Source: an uncultured bacterium (lineage in GTDB: Bacteria > Cyanobacteriota > Vampirovibrionia > Gastranaerophilales > Gastranaerophilaceae). Taken from it: DNA of 20,105 nt. Positions 7,041-14,500 of this stretch are shown in pieces (positions within the stretch are counted from its first letter, which is position 1; every line of letters starts with the position of its first letter). The translations under genes were made by a program, and so were the position numbers. The notes beneath the pieces are model-generated. The model did not search any database and was not told where the DNA came from. It saw only the letters and a program-made list of their open reading frames with translations. Location: the NCBI GenBank assembly GCA_902464375.1, contig CABQIM010000026.1, forward strand, positions 1 to 20,105. Reading direction: 5' to 3'.

Positions 7041-8057
7041 ATGAGCGACGAAAATAAAACAGATGAAAAAGATACAAAAAAATTGCCGGTGAAAAAGAGA
7101 TATATCTTCACATTTCTAGCACTAGTTGCTGTAATTATAGGTGGATACTTAATCTGGAATACACTTGGTTATCAATCTACTGATGACGCGTATGTTGAAA
7201 CAACTACAGTTTCTGTTTCACCAAAAGTTTCCGGTCAGATTGTTAAAGTTTTAGTAAAAGATAACCAGCCGGTTAAAGCAGGTCAAGTTGTTGCAGTGAT
7301 TGATAAAATTGATTATGAGGTTAAACTCGAACAAGCAACAGCAGCTTATGAAAAAGCATTATTGAATCAGCAAAATGCTCATGCTAACTTGAACGCAGCA
7401 AATTCTGAAATTGATTTGGCTAAAAAAGATTTAGAAAGATACGAAAATTTGTATAAAGCCGGTGCTGTATCAAAACAAACTTTAGATAAAGCAAGAACAA
7501 ATTTAGAACAAAAACAAGCAAAACAAATTACAGCAGATCAATCAATTTTTTCTAAAAACCCTGCAAAAAGTGCAAAAGTTGCCGATGCTGATTTGAATGT
7601 TCTAAAAGCACAAAAAAGAGCTGCAGAATTAGCGCTTCAATACACAGATATTAAAGCTCCGATTGATGGAACAGTTTCTAATAAAAAAGTAGAAGTCGGT
7701 ATGATGGTTCAACCTGGAAGTCCACTTTTTGTAGTAGTTCCACATGATGTTTGGGTTGTTGCAAACTATAAAGAAACACAGCTTACTCACATGAAAAAAG
7801 GTATGGATGTTGATATCAAGATTGATACATATCCTGACCACATATTCAAGGGCAAAATCGACAGTATCCAAAGAAGTTCCGGAGCTAAAGCAAGCTTATT
7901 CCCACCAGAAAACGCAGTTGGTTCTTTCGTAAAAATCGTACAAAGAATTCCTGTAAAAATCGTATTCACAGAACAAATTGACCCAAATGAATATTCTATT
8001 ATTCCTGGAATGTCAGTTGTTCCAAAAGTAAGAATTAGAGATTTCCAAAACAAATAG
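7041..8057 (+). CDS. HlyD/EmrA-family periplasmic adaptor (membrane fusion protein)
   Basis: A 338-residue protein: a Lys/Asp-rich cytoplasmic start, one membrane helix at about 21-40, the TDDAYVETTTVSVSPKVSGQIVKV segment typical of EmrA/HlyD, a biotinyl-lipoyl half-domain with DNQPVKAGQVVAVID, a coiled-coil hairpin at about 90-195 rich in Ala/Lys/Gln, and the second lipoyl half with YTDIKAPIDGTVSNKKVEVG, then a beta-barrel domain. It links an inner-membrane pump to the outer-membrane channel. The organisation (TolC, MarR, EmrA) is that of drug or fatty-acid efflux operons, but no MFS or ABC pump gene follows: an intrinsic terminator ends the unit 25 nt after the stop. AAAGG (7027-7031) precedes the ATG by 9 nt. 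A pump encoded elsewhere is the simplest explanation. Confidence 0.9.
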   Translation: MSDENKTDEKDTKKLPVKKRYIFTFLALVAVIIGGYLIWNTLGYQSTDDAYVETTTVSVSPKVSGQIVKVLVKDNQPVKAGQVVAVIDKIDYEVKLEQATAAYEKALLNQQNAHANLNAANSEIDLAKKDLERYENLYKAGAVSKQTLDKARTNLEQKQAKQITADQSIFSKNPAKSAKVADADLNVLKAQKRAAELALQYTDIKAPIDGTVSNKKVEVGMMVQPGSPLFVVVPHDVWVVANYKETQLTHMKKGMDVDIKIDTYPDHIFKGKIDSIQRSSGAKASLFPPENAVGSFVKIVQRIPVKIVFTEQIDPNEYSIIPGMSVVPKVRIRDFQNK

Positions 8058-8082
8058 ACAAATTTCAGTATTACGACTCAAC

Positions 8083-8119
8083 GGCGGCATACACTCTCGT
8101 TATTGCCGCCTTCTTTTTT
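8083..8119 (+). terminator. Intrinsic terminator after the HlyD gene
   Basis: GGCGGCA (8083-8089) pairs with TGCCGCC (8104-8110) across a 14-nt loop, and TTCTTTTTT follows at 8111-8119. It is the clearest rho-independent terminator in the window and closes the MarR-HlyD unit. Confidence 0.88.
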
Positions 8120-8183
8120 GCCCAAGCCATACATTCCAAGCGTCACTTACTATAGCTTTTTTTATAAATTTCAGATAAAATAA

Positions 8184-8192
8184 TGTTATAAG
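8184..8192 (+). promoter_or_regulatory. Extended -10 promoter of the TPR-glycosyltransferase gene
   Basis: TGTTATAAG is an extended -10 (TGN plus TATAAG, five of six). The predicted start near 8199 gives a 14-nt leader that contains the Shine-Dalgarno AAGAGAG before the ATG at 8213. Confidence 0.5.
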
Positions 8193-8212
8193 AACAAGAA
8201 GAGAGATGACAA

Positions 8213-9685
8213 ATGTCCGCAATTAATGAAGATATAAATAAACTAATTGATATTGGTTTTGCCTTCCATCAAGATGGCAAATTGGAAGCTGCTGAAGAAG
8301 CTTACCAAACAGCTTTACAAACAGACAGCAAAAATGCAGAAGTTTACAATTTGCTTGGAGTTTTAAAACTACAACAAAACGACGTGATTTCTGCGATTAA
8401 CTGGATTGAAAAAGCAGTTGAACTAAAGCCTGATGTCTATTTTTATGAAACATTAATACAAGCGTACGTTAGAGCAGGTTTATTCCGCCAAATCGTTGCC
8501 AGAGAAAAAGAAATTTTGGAAAAATTTCCTGATAATTTCTCATTACTTTTTAATATAGCTCTGGCAAACAAAAAAATGAAAAATATAAAAACTGCAATCC
8601 AATTCTATGATAGAGCGCTTAAAGTTAATCCTTCTTCATACTTAGCTTGGTTTAACTTATCCCATTTGTACAGCATTGAAGGTGAAGCAGATAATGCGGT
8701 TTCTGCTCTAAAAATTTGTAAAAAGATTAAACCCAATGACCTTGATACAGACTATTTTTTGAGCCTTGCTCTTATGAGAACAAAAAATTATGACAAAGGT
8801 CTAAAGCTTTTTGAAACACGCTTATGTCGCGAAACAGCATTAGCTCTGCAAAACAAAACTTATCCAAACAAAGCCGCAAAAGAGAATTTGTGGAAAGGCG
8901 AAAATATCAAAGACAAAACCATATATGTTTATTATGAAGCCGGTTTTGGCGATGTCATTATGTTTGCAAGATATTTACCATTACTGGCAGACAAATGTAA
9001 AAAAATATTGTTTTTACCGCAAAAACCACTTGTTCCACTATTTCGAGATAATCCGCTCGGTATAGATGAAATCATTGATAAATACATACCGGAATGTGAC
9101 ATGAATTTTGATGTTCACGCTCCGCTTTTGAGCTTGCCATATTTACTTAAACTCAAAGGTGACAAGGTTTTTGCATATCCGGAAGGTTACATTAGACCTA
9201 ATAAAGAACTTGCTAGTGAATATAAAAAGAAATTCTTTGATAACAATAAAATTAAAGTTGGCATAAAATGGCAAGGAAATACATATTATGATCAAGATAG
9301 AGTTATTCCGACACATTTCTTTAAACCATTAATGGAAGTTGAAAATACACAATATTATTCATTCCAAACATTTGAGGGCTCAGAAGATGCAAAAGAATTG
9401 GATGGAATTATTGACATTGGTAAAGACTTAATCGATTTTGGACAAACAGCTGCAGCTCTAAGCAATTTAGATTTGGTAATCTGCAACGACACTTCTCTTG
9501 CCCATCTTGCAGGTGCTATGGGGATTCCTTGCTGGATAATCTTGCCTTACGAAGTTAACTGGAGATGGCATACTGATTTAAGTGTTTGTGATTGGTACGA
9601 TAGCGTAAAACTCTTCCGCCAACATTCTGTTGGTGATTGGCAAAGCGTTTTTGATGATATTTTGAAAGAGATGAAACCAGAATAA
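8213..9685 (+). CDS. TPR protein fused to a GT9-like glycosyltransferase domain
   Basis: A 490-residue cytosolic protein. Residues 1 to about 205 are five or six TPR motifs (GFAFHQDGKLEAAEEAYQTA; then units near 43-76, 77-109, 111-142, 144-176, 178-205). From about 224 comes a Rossmann-type domain: LWKGENIKDKTIYVYYEAG, GFGD at 244-247 (phosphate-loop-like), FARYLPLLA, then the VGIKWQGN strand (349-356), and near the C-terminus NDTSLAHLAGAMG with Asp426 and His431, and ILPYEVNWRW. This pairing is seen in bacterial TPR-heptosyltransferase-like proteins thought to glycosylate proteins or envelope sugars. Donor and acceptor are unknown. It stands alone between a terminator and convergent comFC. 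AAGAGAG gives the ribosome site. Confidence 0.82.
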   Translation: MSAINEDINKLIDIGFAFHQDGKLEAAEEAYQTALQTDSKNAEVYNLLGVLKLQQNDVISAINWIEKAVELKPDVYFYETLIQAYVRAGLFRQIVAREKEILEKFPDNFSLLFNIALANKKMKNIKTAIQFYDRALKVNPSSYLAWFNLSHLYSIEGEADNAVSALKICKKIKPNDLDTDYFLSLALMRTKNYDKGLKLFETRLCRETALALQNKTYPNKAAKENLWKGENIKDKTIYVYYEAGFGDVIMFARYLPLLADKCKKILFLPQKPLVPLFRDNPLGIDEIIDKYIPECDMNFDVHAPLLSLPYLLKLKGDKVFAYPEGYIRPNKELASEYKKKFFDNNKIKVGIKWQGNTYYDQDRVIPTHFFKPLMEVENTQYYSFQTFEGSEDAKELDGIIDIGKDLIDFGQTAAALSNLDLVICNDTSLAHLAGAMGIPCWIILPYEVNWRWHTDLSVCDWYDSVKLFRQHSVGDWQSVFDDILKEMKPE

Positions 9686-9707
9686 CATTTTCTTCTCACT
9701 TTGCTGT

Positions 9708-9785
9708 GTGCTACGCGTGTAGGAAAGTCACCCCTCGCCCCTTGCGGGAGAGGGAGAGATGCTTGCAATTCACTTCGCAAGGGCA
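9708..9785 (+). repeat. Dispersed repeat behind the TPR-glycosyltransferase gene
   Basis: It opens with GTGCTACGCGTGTAGG, nearly the same as GTGCTACGCACGTAGG behind ndk (11075-11090), followed by CCCCTCGCCCCTTGCGGGAG and the small hairpin CTTGC...GCAAG. It lies between the stops of two convergent genes and is much more GC-rich than its surroundings. It can fold and could end transcripts from either side. Confidence 0.55.
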
Positions 9786-9792
9786 AAAAATA

Positions 9793-10431
9793 TTATGGAC
9801 TCGAAGCAGCCAAGCATACAATGTCTGTAATTCCATTATTTTTAAGTGTTTTAATCATTTCTTCAAAAGTGGAGCCTGTTGTACAAATATCATCTAATAT
9901 CAAAACCGGCATTTTTAAATCTTTTGTAATATCCGCTTCGAAAGCTTCAGAAAGATTTTTCAATCTTTCTTGTCTTGATAACTTATACTGAGGTTTCGTA
10001 TCCTTAACCCGTTTTATTAAATCACAATTTAATCGAAAACCGCTCAGAGAACAAAATTCTTCCGCAACCAATTCCATATGATTATACTTGCGTTTCTTAA
10101 TTCTATTTTTGTGCAACGGAGTAGGAAGAACTTGAAATTGGCGCTCATCATCAAGTTGAATCCAATATTCATACATAAATTTAGCAAGATAATAAGCTAA
10201 TTCTTTTTGTTTATGATACTTAAGCCCTCTAATCAATTTCTGGAGCGTTTTTTCATAAATCCCACAAGAATACACGTTAACTCCATCAATAATTCTTTGT
10301 GCAAAAAAGTTACCATAAATCATCTCATCATAACATTTTGGGCACATCTTGAGTGACGATTTTGAAGATGAGCAGAAATAACATTTCTTTTTGTATATTA
10401 AATCCAAAAGCGATAAGAAGAACTTTTTCAT
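9793..10431 (-). CDS. comFC: ComFC-type phosphoribosyltransferase
   Basis: A 212-residue protein. It starts with a helix and a four-Cys zinc finger (Cys17, Cys20, Cys30, Cys33), followed by GIYEKTLQKLIRGLKYH, LPTPLHKNRIKKRKYNHMELVA (a ComF hallmark) and KDTKPQYKLSRQERLKNLSEAF, and ends with the PRPP-binding loop VLILDDICTTGST (176-188). These are the ComF family features in order. In naturally competent bacteria ComFC works with ComFA in DNA uptake; in others it may be a salvage enzyme. No other competence gene is near. A GTG at 10449 would add six residues, but it would lie upstream of a perfect TATAAT box ending 6 nt before the ATG at 10431, so the ATG is preferred and the mRNA is predicted leaderless. 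There is no Shine-Dalgarno. Confidence 0.87.
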   Translation of the reverse strand: MKKFFLSLLDLIYKKKCYFCSSSKSSLKMCPKCYDEMIYGNFFAQRIIDGVNVYSCGIYEKTLQKLIRGLKYHKQKELAYYLAKFMYEYWIQLDDERQFQVLPTPLHKNRIKKRKYNHMELVAEEFCSLSGFRLNCDLIKRVKDTKPQYKLSRQERLKNLSEAFEADITKDLKMPVLILDDICTTGSTFEEMIKTLKNNGITDIVCLAASSP

Positions 10432-10437
10432 AACTGA

Positions 10438-10446
10438 ATTATAACA
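10438..10446 (-). promoter_or_regulatory. Extended -10 of comFC, predicted leaderless start
   Basis: On the minus strand TGT-TATAAT is followed by six bases (TCAGTT) and then ATG. With the normal -10 to +1 distance, +1 is the A of the start codon. Confidence 0.6.
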
Positions 10447-10550
10447 CACCCAAATAACTGCATAATGCGTTATTATTCACGTTCAACACTTTACTTTTAT
10501 TGGGCTTTATGTTCTAATAGTAGTGATAGGGTGCATTCCCGTGGTGAAAA

Positions 10551-10556
10551 TATAAT
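10551..10556 (+). promoter_or_regulatory. Candidate -10 box of ndk
   Basis: A perfect TATAAT, with a predicted start near 10563 and a leader of about 31 nt containing AGGAGAGG (10583-10590). No clear -35 is seen. Confidence 0.4.
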
Positions 10557-10593
10557 GATTTTACCTGATATTAGTATATAAGTAGGAGAGGTT

Positions 10594-11073
10594 ATGAAAA
10601 CAGAAGAAAGAACATTTGTTGCTATTAAACCGGATGGTGTAAAAAGAGGTTTAATCGGAAAAATCCTTGAAAGATTTGAAAACAAAGGATTTAAAATTGT
10701 TGCAATGAAATTGCTTCAAGTAACACCTGAATTAGCAGCAAAACATTATGAAGAACACTACGGAAAACCATTTTATCCAAGACTTGTACATTACATCACA
10801 AGCGGACCAGTTGTAGCAATGGTTATTGAAGGCTACGAAGCAATCGAAAGCGTTCGTCACATCGTAGGTGCAACAAGCCCGATGAAAGCTGACGTTGGTA
10901 CAATTAGAGCAGACTTTGCACAAGTTATGGAATACAATGTAATCCACGCTTCTGATTCTCTAGCCAGCGCAGAAAGAGAAATTAACCTATACTTCAAGCC
11001 GGAAGAAATTTTCGACAATTGGCAATCTATGCTTGAAATGATTACTTACGACGAAGAAAGATTCCAAAGCTAG
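10594..11073 (+). CDS. ndk: Nucleoside diphosphate kinase
   Basis: A 159-residue protein, slightly longer than the usual 140-150 because of a C-terminal tail (FKPEEIFDNWQSMLEM...). It has the family motifs in order: KPDGVKRGLIGKI, HYEEHYGKPFYPRLVHYITSGPVVAMV, VRHIVGATSPMKADVGTIRADFA, and the active site NVIHASDS with catalytic His118. The common PGTIRGDF is VGTIRADF here and HGSDS is HASDS, both conservative. It moves the gamma-phosphate from ATP to other NDPs through a phospho-His, balancing NTP and dNTP pools. A strong Shine-Dalgarno, AGGAGAGG, lies 3 nt before the ATG. Immediately after the stop begins a long repeat array. It is a single gene, divergent from comFC. Confidence 0.96.
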   Translation: MKTEERTFVAIKPDGVKRGLIGKILERFENKGFKIVAMKLLQVTPELAAKHYEEHYGKPFYPRLVHYITSGPVVAMVIEGYEAIESVRHIVGATSPMKADVGTIRADFAQVMEYNVIHASDSLASAEREINLYFKPEEIFDNWQSMLEMITYDEERFQS

Positions 11074-11094
11074 GTGCTACGCACGTAGGTACTA

Positions 11095-11345
11095 CGTACG
11101 TAGACATTTGGTCGGCTGCTTGGTGAAAACTACAAACTTACATTAAAACTATAAGCTCCGCCTCGAAGTGAGATTACCAGAAAAATGTAGTTTTAGGGAA
11201 CGTACGTAGACATTTGGTCGGCTGCTTGGTGAAAACTCCAAACTTACATTAAAACTACAAGCTTCGCCTCGAAGTGAGATTACCAGAAAAATGTAGTTTT
11301 AAGAAACGCACGTAGACACAACTGTCGGCTACTCGGTAAAAATTA
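11095..11345 (+). repeat. Tandem array of a 106-bp repeat (2 full copies plus a partial third)
   Basis: Copy 1 is 11095-11200, copy 2 is 11201-11306, and a diverged partial copy starts at 11307: the string CGTACGTAGACA (CGCACGTAGACA in copy 3) recurs at exactly 106-bp steps. Copies 1 and 2 differ at only a few positions. Each full copy has GGTCGGCTGCTTGGTG, an inner inverted pair AAAACTACA...TGTAGTTTT, and CTTCGCCTCGAAG (a small hairpin; CTCCGCCTCGAAG in copy 1). The array holds no ORF with a ribosome site and no CRISPR-like spacing. It lies in the 418-bp gap between ndk and tgt, which otherwise holds only another repeat module. Confidence 0.85.
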
Positions 11346-11363
11346 TATAAAGATGATTAGAGA

Positions 11364-11444
11364 CATAGATGCGAAGATGCATAGGAATTTATTCAAATAG
11401 GGCGCATTCCCTCCCTTTATAGGGGGAGGGTTAGGGTGGGGGCT
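11364..11444 (+). repeat. Dispersed repeat module GCGAAGATGC / GGCGCATTCCCTCCC
   Basis: ATAGATGCGAAGATGC, then GGAATTTATTCAAATA and GGCGCATTCCCTCCC with a perfect 7-bp inverted repeat CCCTCCC (11409-11415) / GGGAGGG (11424-11430), then GGGTGGGGGCT. The same modules occur in reverse at 14501-14692. The hairpin lacks a T-run. Confidence 0.65.
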
Positions 11445-11491
11445 TATCTTGCACCCACCAATAACTCAAAACACACAAGAGAAAGAATAAC

Positions 11492-12601
11492 ATGACAGAA
11501 GGATTTAGTTACGAATTAATTCATATTGATAAAAACACCGGAGCACGTGCAGGAATTCTACATACTCCTCACGGTGATATTGAAACACCTATTTTTATGC
11601 CGGTAGGAACAAATTCTACCGTGAAACTTGTTACAAACAACAATTTGTACGATACAGGTGCACAAATTATCCTGTCTAACTCTTATCACTTGTACCTAAG
11701 AGCCGGTCACAAATTAATCGAAAAATTTGGCGGAATTCACAAATGGATGAACTGGGATAAGCCGGTACTTACTGACTCCGGCGGTTTTCAGGTATTCTCA
11801 TTAGCTCACTTACGCAAAATTTCAGAAGAAGGTGTAGAATTCCGTGACCCTATTGACGGTAAAAAACACTTCATAAGTCCGGAAGTTTCTATGGAAATTC
11901 AACAAGCAATTGGTGCTGATATAATCATGGCATTCGATTGGTGTGCGCCATTCCCATGTGATTATAAAACCGCAAAAGCGGCAATGGAAAGAACACACAG
12001 ATGGTTAGAAAGATGTGTGAAAGCTAAAACTTCCACAAACCAAGCATTATTCCCAATCTGCCAAGGTGCTTTCTATGACGACTTAAGACGCGAGAGCGCT
12101 GCATTCGTTTCATCAATTCCTGCAGTTGGTTACGCAATCGGAGGTTTAAGCGTTGGTGAAGATAAAGAAACAATGAACCACTTTGTAGAACTAACCGCTC
12201 CACTGCTTCCGCACGACAAGCCTAGATACCTTATGGGCGTTGGAACTCCGGAAGATTTATTAGACGGAATCAAGCGTGGAGTTGATATGTTTGATTGCGT
12301 ACTTCCAACACGTAACGCAAGACATGGTTCTTTCTTCACATATGAAGGTAAAAAGCAGATTAAGAACGCTAAATTCCGGGAAGATCCAACACCTTTGGAT
12401 GAAAATTGTGATTGCTATTGTTGTAAAAACCACTCCAAAGCTTATATCAGACATTTGTACAAATGTAACGAGGGTACAGGTCAAGCTTTGATGTCAATTC
12501 ACAATATAAAATTCTTAATTGATTTTGCAAAAAAAGCTAGAAAAGCAATTTTAGAAGATAGATTTGATGATTTTTATAATACGCACATAAACATTTTATA
12601 A
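11492..12601 (+). CDS. tgt: tRNA-guanine transglycosylase (queuine tRNA-ribosyltransferase)
   Basis: A 369-residue TIM-barrel enzyme of normal length. It exchanges G34 of tRNA (GUN anticodons) for preQ1 in the queuosine pathway. Visible features: TPIFMPVGTNSTVK; DSGGFQVFSL with general base Asp95; the substrate-pocket Asp149; VGYAIGGLSVGE; the nucleophile Asp268 in MFDCVLPTRNARHG; and the zinc ligands Cys306, Cys308, Cys311 and His337. Odd point: the usual FDECTPYP motif reads FDWCAPFPC, so the Glu next to Asp149 is Trp150. Other catalytic residues are intact. The start at 11492 follows AGAGAAAG, a modest Shine-Dalgarno. No other queuosine gene or preQ1 riboswitch is recognisable in the window. 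Confidence 0.94.
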   Translation: MTEGFSYELIHIDKNTGARAGILHTPHGDIETPIFMPVGTNSTVKLVTNNNLYDTGAQIILSNSYHLYLRAGHKLIEKFGGIHKWMNWDKPVLTDSGGFQVFSLAHLRKISEEGVEFRDPIDGKKHFISPEVSMEIQQAIGADIIMAFDWCAPFPCDYKTAKAAMERTHRWLERCVKAKTSTNQALFPICQGAFYDDLRRESAAFVSSIPAVGYAIGGLSVGEDKETMNHFVELTAPLLPHDKPRYLMGVGTPEDLLDGIKRGVDMFDCVLPTRNARHGSFFTYEGKKQIKNAKFREDPTPLDENCDCYCCKNHSKAYIRHLYKCNEGTGQALMSIHNIKFLIDFAKKARKAILEDRFDDFYNTHINIL

Positions 12602-12653
12602 GCTTTTATGAGTTAAAAATTAAATTATGACTTTTTCATTTCTTCCATTAAAC

Positions 12654-12679
12654 AAATATCATCCAAATAAATGATATTT
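12654..12679. promoter_or_regulatory. Perfect 9-bp inverted repeat upstream of the TPR scaffold gene
   Basis: AAATATCAT (12654-12662) and ATGATATTT (12671-12679) are perfect complements with 8 bp between. It ends 35 bp before the predicted -10 (12715) and 53-78 bp after the tgt stop. It could be an operator for the downstream promoter or an AT-rich transcript-end hairpin of tgt; no T-run follows. Confidence 0.4.
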
Positions 12680-12714
12680 ACAAAAAACGGTAAAGAACTG
12701 CTCAAAAAATCCGA

Positions 12715-12720
12715 TATAAT
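12715..12720 (+). promoter_or_regulatory. -10 box of the TPR scaffold gene
   Basis: A perfect TATAAT with predicted +1 at about 12727. That places the ATG at 12723 before the transcript start and leaves AAGGACGG as a Shine-Dalgarno for a TTG at 12741, a 14-nt leader like that of the gene at 8213. Confidence 0.5.
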
Positions 12721-12740
12721 TAATGGAAGGACGGTTTATA

Positions 12741-14459
12741 TTGTTTAATACAATGAATACAGTACGCCCGCGCCCTTATCCACAGAGGGGAACAGGCAAC
12801 TATAACGCAGGAAGTGACAGTACAGACAAGGACGGTCACAATAGTAATGCGCAAGACCAGCAACAGCAACAACGTCAAAACCAACAAACCGTAGCTCGTG
12901 GCAGAGTTGAAGATGTTCAACAACAAGCTCCTAGTCGCCAAGCGATTTATTCTCCTGCTGCAAATGCTTATCCTTCTGCTTACCCACAAAGACAAACTTA
13001 CAAGGTTAACACTCCACCGCCAATCAGATATGACAACCATCAAGTTAATCCAATGCAGTATCAAGCTGGCATGCAAAGCGGATATCACCCTATTAACCAA
13101 CAGCCACAACAAGCTGTACAGCAACAAGCTCCTCATCCTCAACAGAGAAGTAACAAAGTTAACATTGCTCAAATTCTAAAAGATTTTAGAAACACTATTA
13201 AAGCAATCGCTACACCGGAAGAGATTGTAGAACAAGTTAATCATTATTTAGAAATCGTTGAACAGCTTGTAAGAGAACCACAACCACAAGTTAACTTGAT
13301 TCAGAGCAATTTAAAAATAGCTGCTTCTTTGCTCGACAAATACATTTCTGAAACCTTAAACAAAGATTCTAAGGTTGTTCAGAACTGGCTTGACGCTTTA
13401 TTCTTACAAAGAATTAATTACAGCTATAACGAAGAAGAAGTTAATCCAAATTTCTTAGTAAAATTCCCTGAAAATAACGATAAGAAAGAACCTGAAAAAG
13501 CTCAAGAACAAGAAGTTCAAGAAAATCAAGAAACTGTAGCAGCAGAAGCTGCACACGAAGAACTTCCGGAAGCCATTCCTGCTGCTGCCGCAGAAGAAGA
13601 ACAAGGGGTTATTGAAATTGAGCCGGAAGAATTAACTTTAGAAGAAGAATTCGTTCAAGCTCAAAAAACAATTTCTAAAAAACCAAATATAACCATCATT
13701 CCACAAGATACAAAGTTGAAATCATTGTTTGTAGAAGCTAGAAAACAAGCTTTTTCTAACAATCCTCAACGCGCAATGCAAATGTTTAAAGAAGCATTCA
13801 ACAGAGCTGCTGAACTCAAGGACAACGAAACCCAATCAAGAATTTGCTTAGAAATAGGCAAAATTTATGATGATAACGACCATTTTGTTCAAGCACTAAA
13901 TAGTTACAATAAGTCTTTGCAGTACACAACGGATGTTAACGTAAAATCTCGTGCACATTTTTCTATGGCACAAATTTATGATGACGTTAACGAAGTTGGT
14001 CCAGCGCTTAATCATTATATGACATCAATTTCTTATGCAGGTAAGTCTGATGACTTGGTTGGACAATCTGATTCTTTAACCAGAATGGCTAATATTTTTA
14101 CTGATAAATATGATGAAGGTGCTTTTGACTATTATGAAGTTGCAAGAAAACTTGTTGCTCAAACTACTGATAATTCTATGAAGGGATACGTTTTGAGCAA
14201 TACAGCTGACGCATGTGTTCAGTTTAAGAAAAAAGATAAAGCTTTAAAATATTATGCAGAAGCTGTTAGAAACTATGAACTTTCAAATTCTAAAGAAGAA
14301 ATTGCGCAAAACTACAAATCTGCAGCAGAATTGATGATTGAATTTAATAGTCCTAATAAAGCAAAATCATTACTAAAAAAAGCACTTGTTAACGCTGTTA
14401 AAACAAAGAATGAAGATTTGATTTCAGAAATCAATACGCTTTTGGCTTCTGTAGAGTAG
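12741..14459 (+). CDS. Gln-rich TPR scaffold protein
   Basis: About 572 residues, no signal peptide, no membrane segment. The N-terminal 140 residues are disordered and low-complexity: Gln/Pro/Tyr-rich with runs such as QQQQQRQNQQ. Then comes a helical domain (about 145-225: VNIAQILKDFRNTIKAIA...), an acidic Glu/Ala linker (about 245-310), and a C-terminal TPR array from about 325 to the end (repeated motifs with ICLEIGKIYDDNDHFVQALNSYNKSL, FSMAQIYDDVNEVGPALNHYM, VLSNTADACVQFKKKDKALKYYAEA). It has no enzyme motif, so an assembly or scaffold role is likely. Start choice: TTG 12741 is preferred from the promoter position; ATG 12753 and ATG 12723 are alternatives (the last would lie upstream of +1). 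Real gene with high confidence, function unknown. Confidence 0.78.
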   Translation: MFNTMNTVRPRPYPQRGTGNYNAGSDSTDKDGHNSNAQDQQQQQRQNQQTVARGRVEDVQQQAPSRQAIYSPAANAYPSAYPQRQTYKVNTPPPIRYDNHQVNPMQYQAGMQSGYHPINQQPQQAVQQQAPHPQQRSNKVNIAQILKDFRNTIKAIATPEEIVEQVNHYLEIVEQLVREPQPQVNLIQSNLKIAASLLDKYISETLNKDSKVVQNWLDALFLQRINYSYNEEEVNPNFLVKFPENNDKKEPEKAQEQEVQENQETVAAEAAHEELPEAIPAAAAEEEQGVIEIEPEELTLEEEFVQAQKTISKKPNITIIPQDTKLKSLFVEARKQAFSNNPQRAMQMFKEAFNRAAELKDNETQSRICLEIGKIYDDNDHFVQALNSYNKSLQYTTDVNVKSRAHFSMAQIYDDVNEVGPALNHYMTSISYAGKSDDLVGQSDSLTRMANIFTDKYDEGAFDYYEVARKLVAQTTDNSMKGYVLSNTADACVQFKKKDKALKYYAEAVRNYELSNSKEEIAQNYKSAAELMIEFNSPNKAKSLLKKALVNAVKTKNEDLISEINTLLASVE

Positions 14460-14500
14460 TGAGTTGTCGGGTGCTATTTATGCACAATTAACTTTTAATT

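Noticed and set aside
9701..9991. Plus-strand ORF across the repeat and the comFC end
   Set aside because: It starts in a dispersed repeat and runs antisense to the PRPP loop of comFC; no ribosome site.
11095..11345. Possible CRISPR array
   Set aside because: The repeat unit is 106 bp with no unique spacers between copies, and no cas gene is in the window.
11404..11491. preQ1 riboswitch before tgt
   Set aside because: The leader is made of dispersed repeat modules; I see no compact H-type pseudoknot with an A-rich tail overlapping the ribosome site.
12720..13172. 150-codon minus-strand ORF opposite the Gln-rich region
   Set aside because: It is a by-product of the CAA/CAG-rich codons of the TPR scaffold gene; its Leu/Val/Ser-rich sequence resembles no protein.
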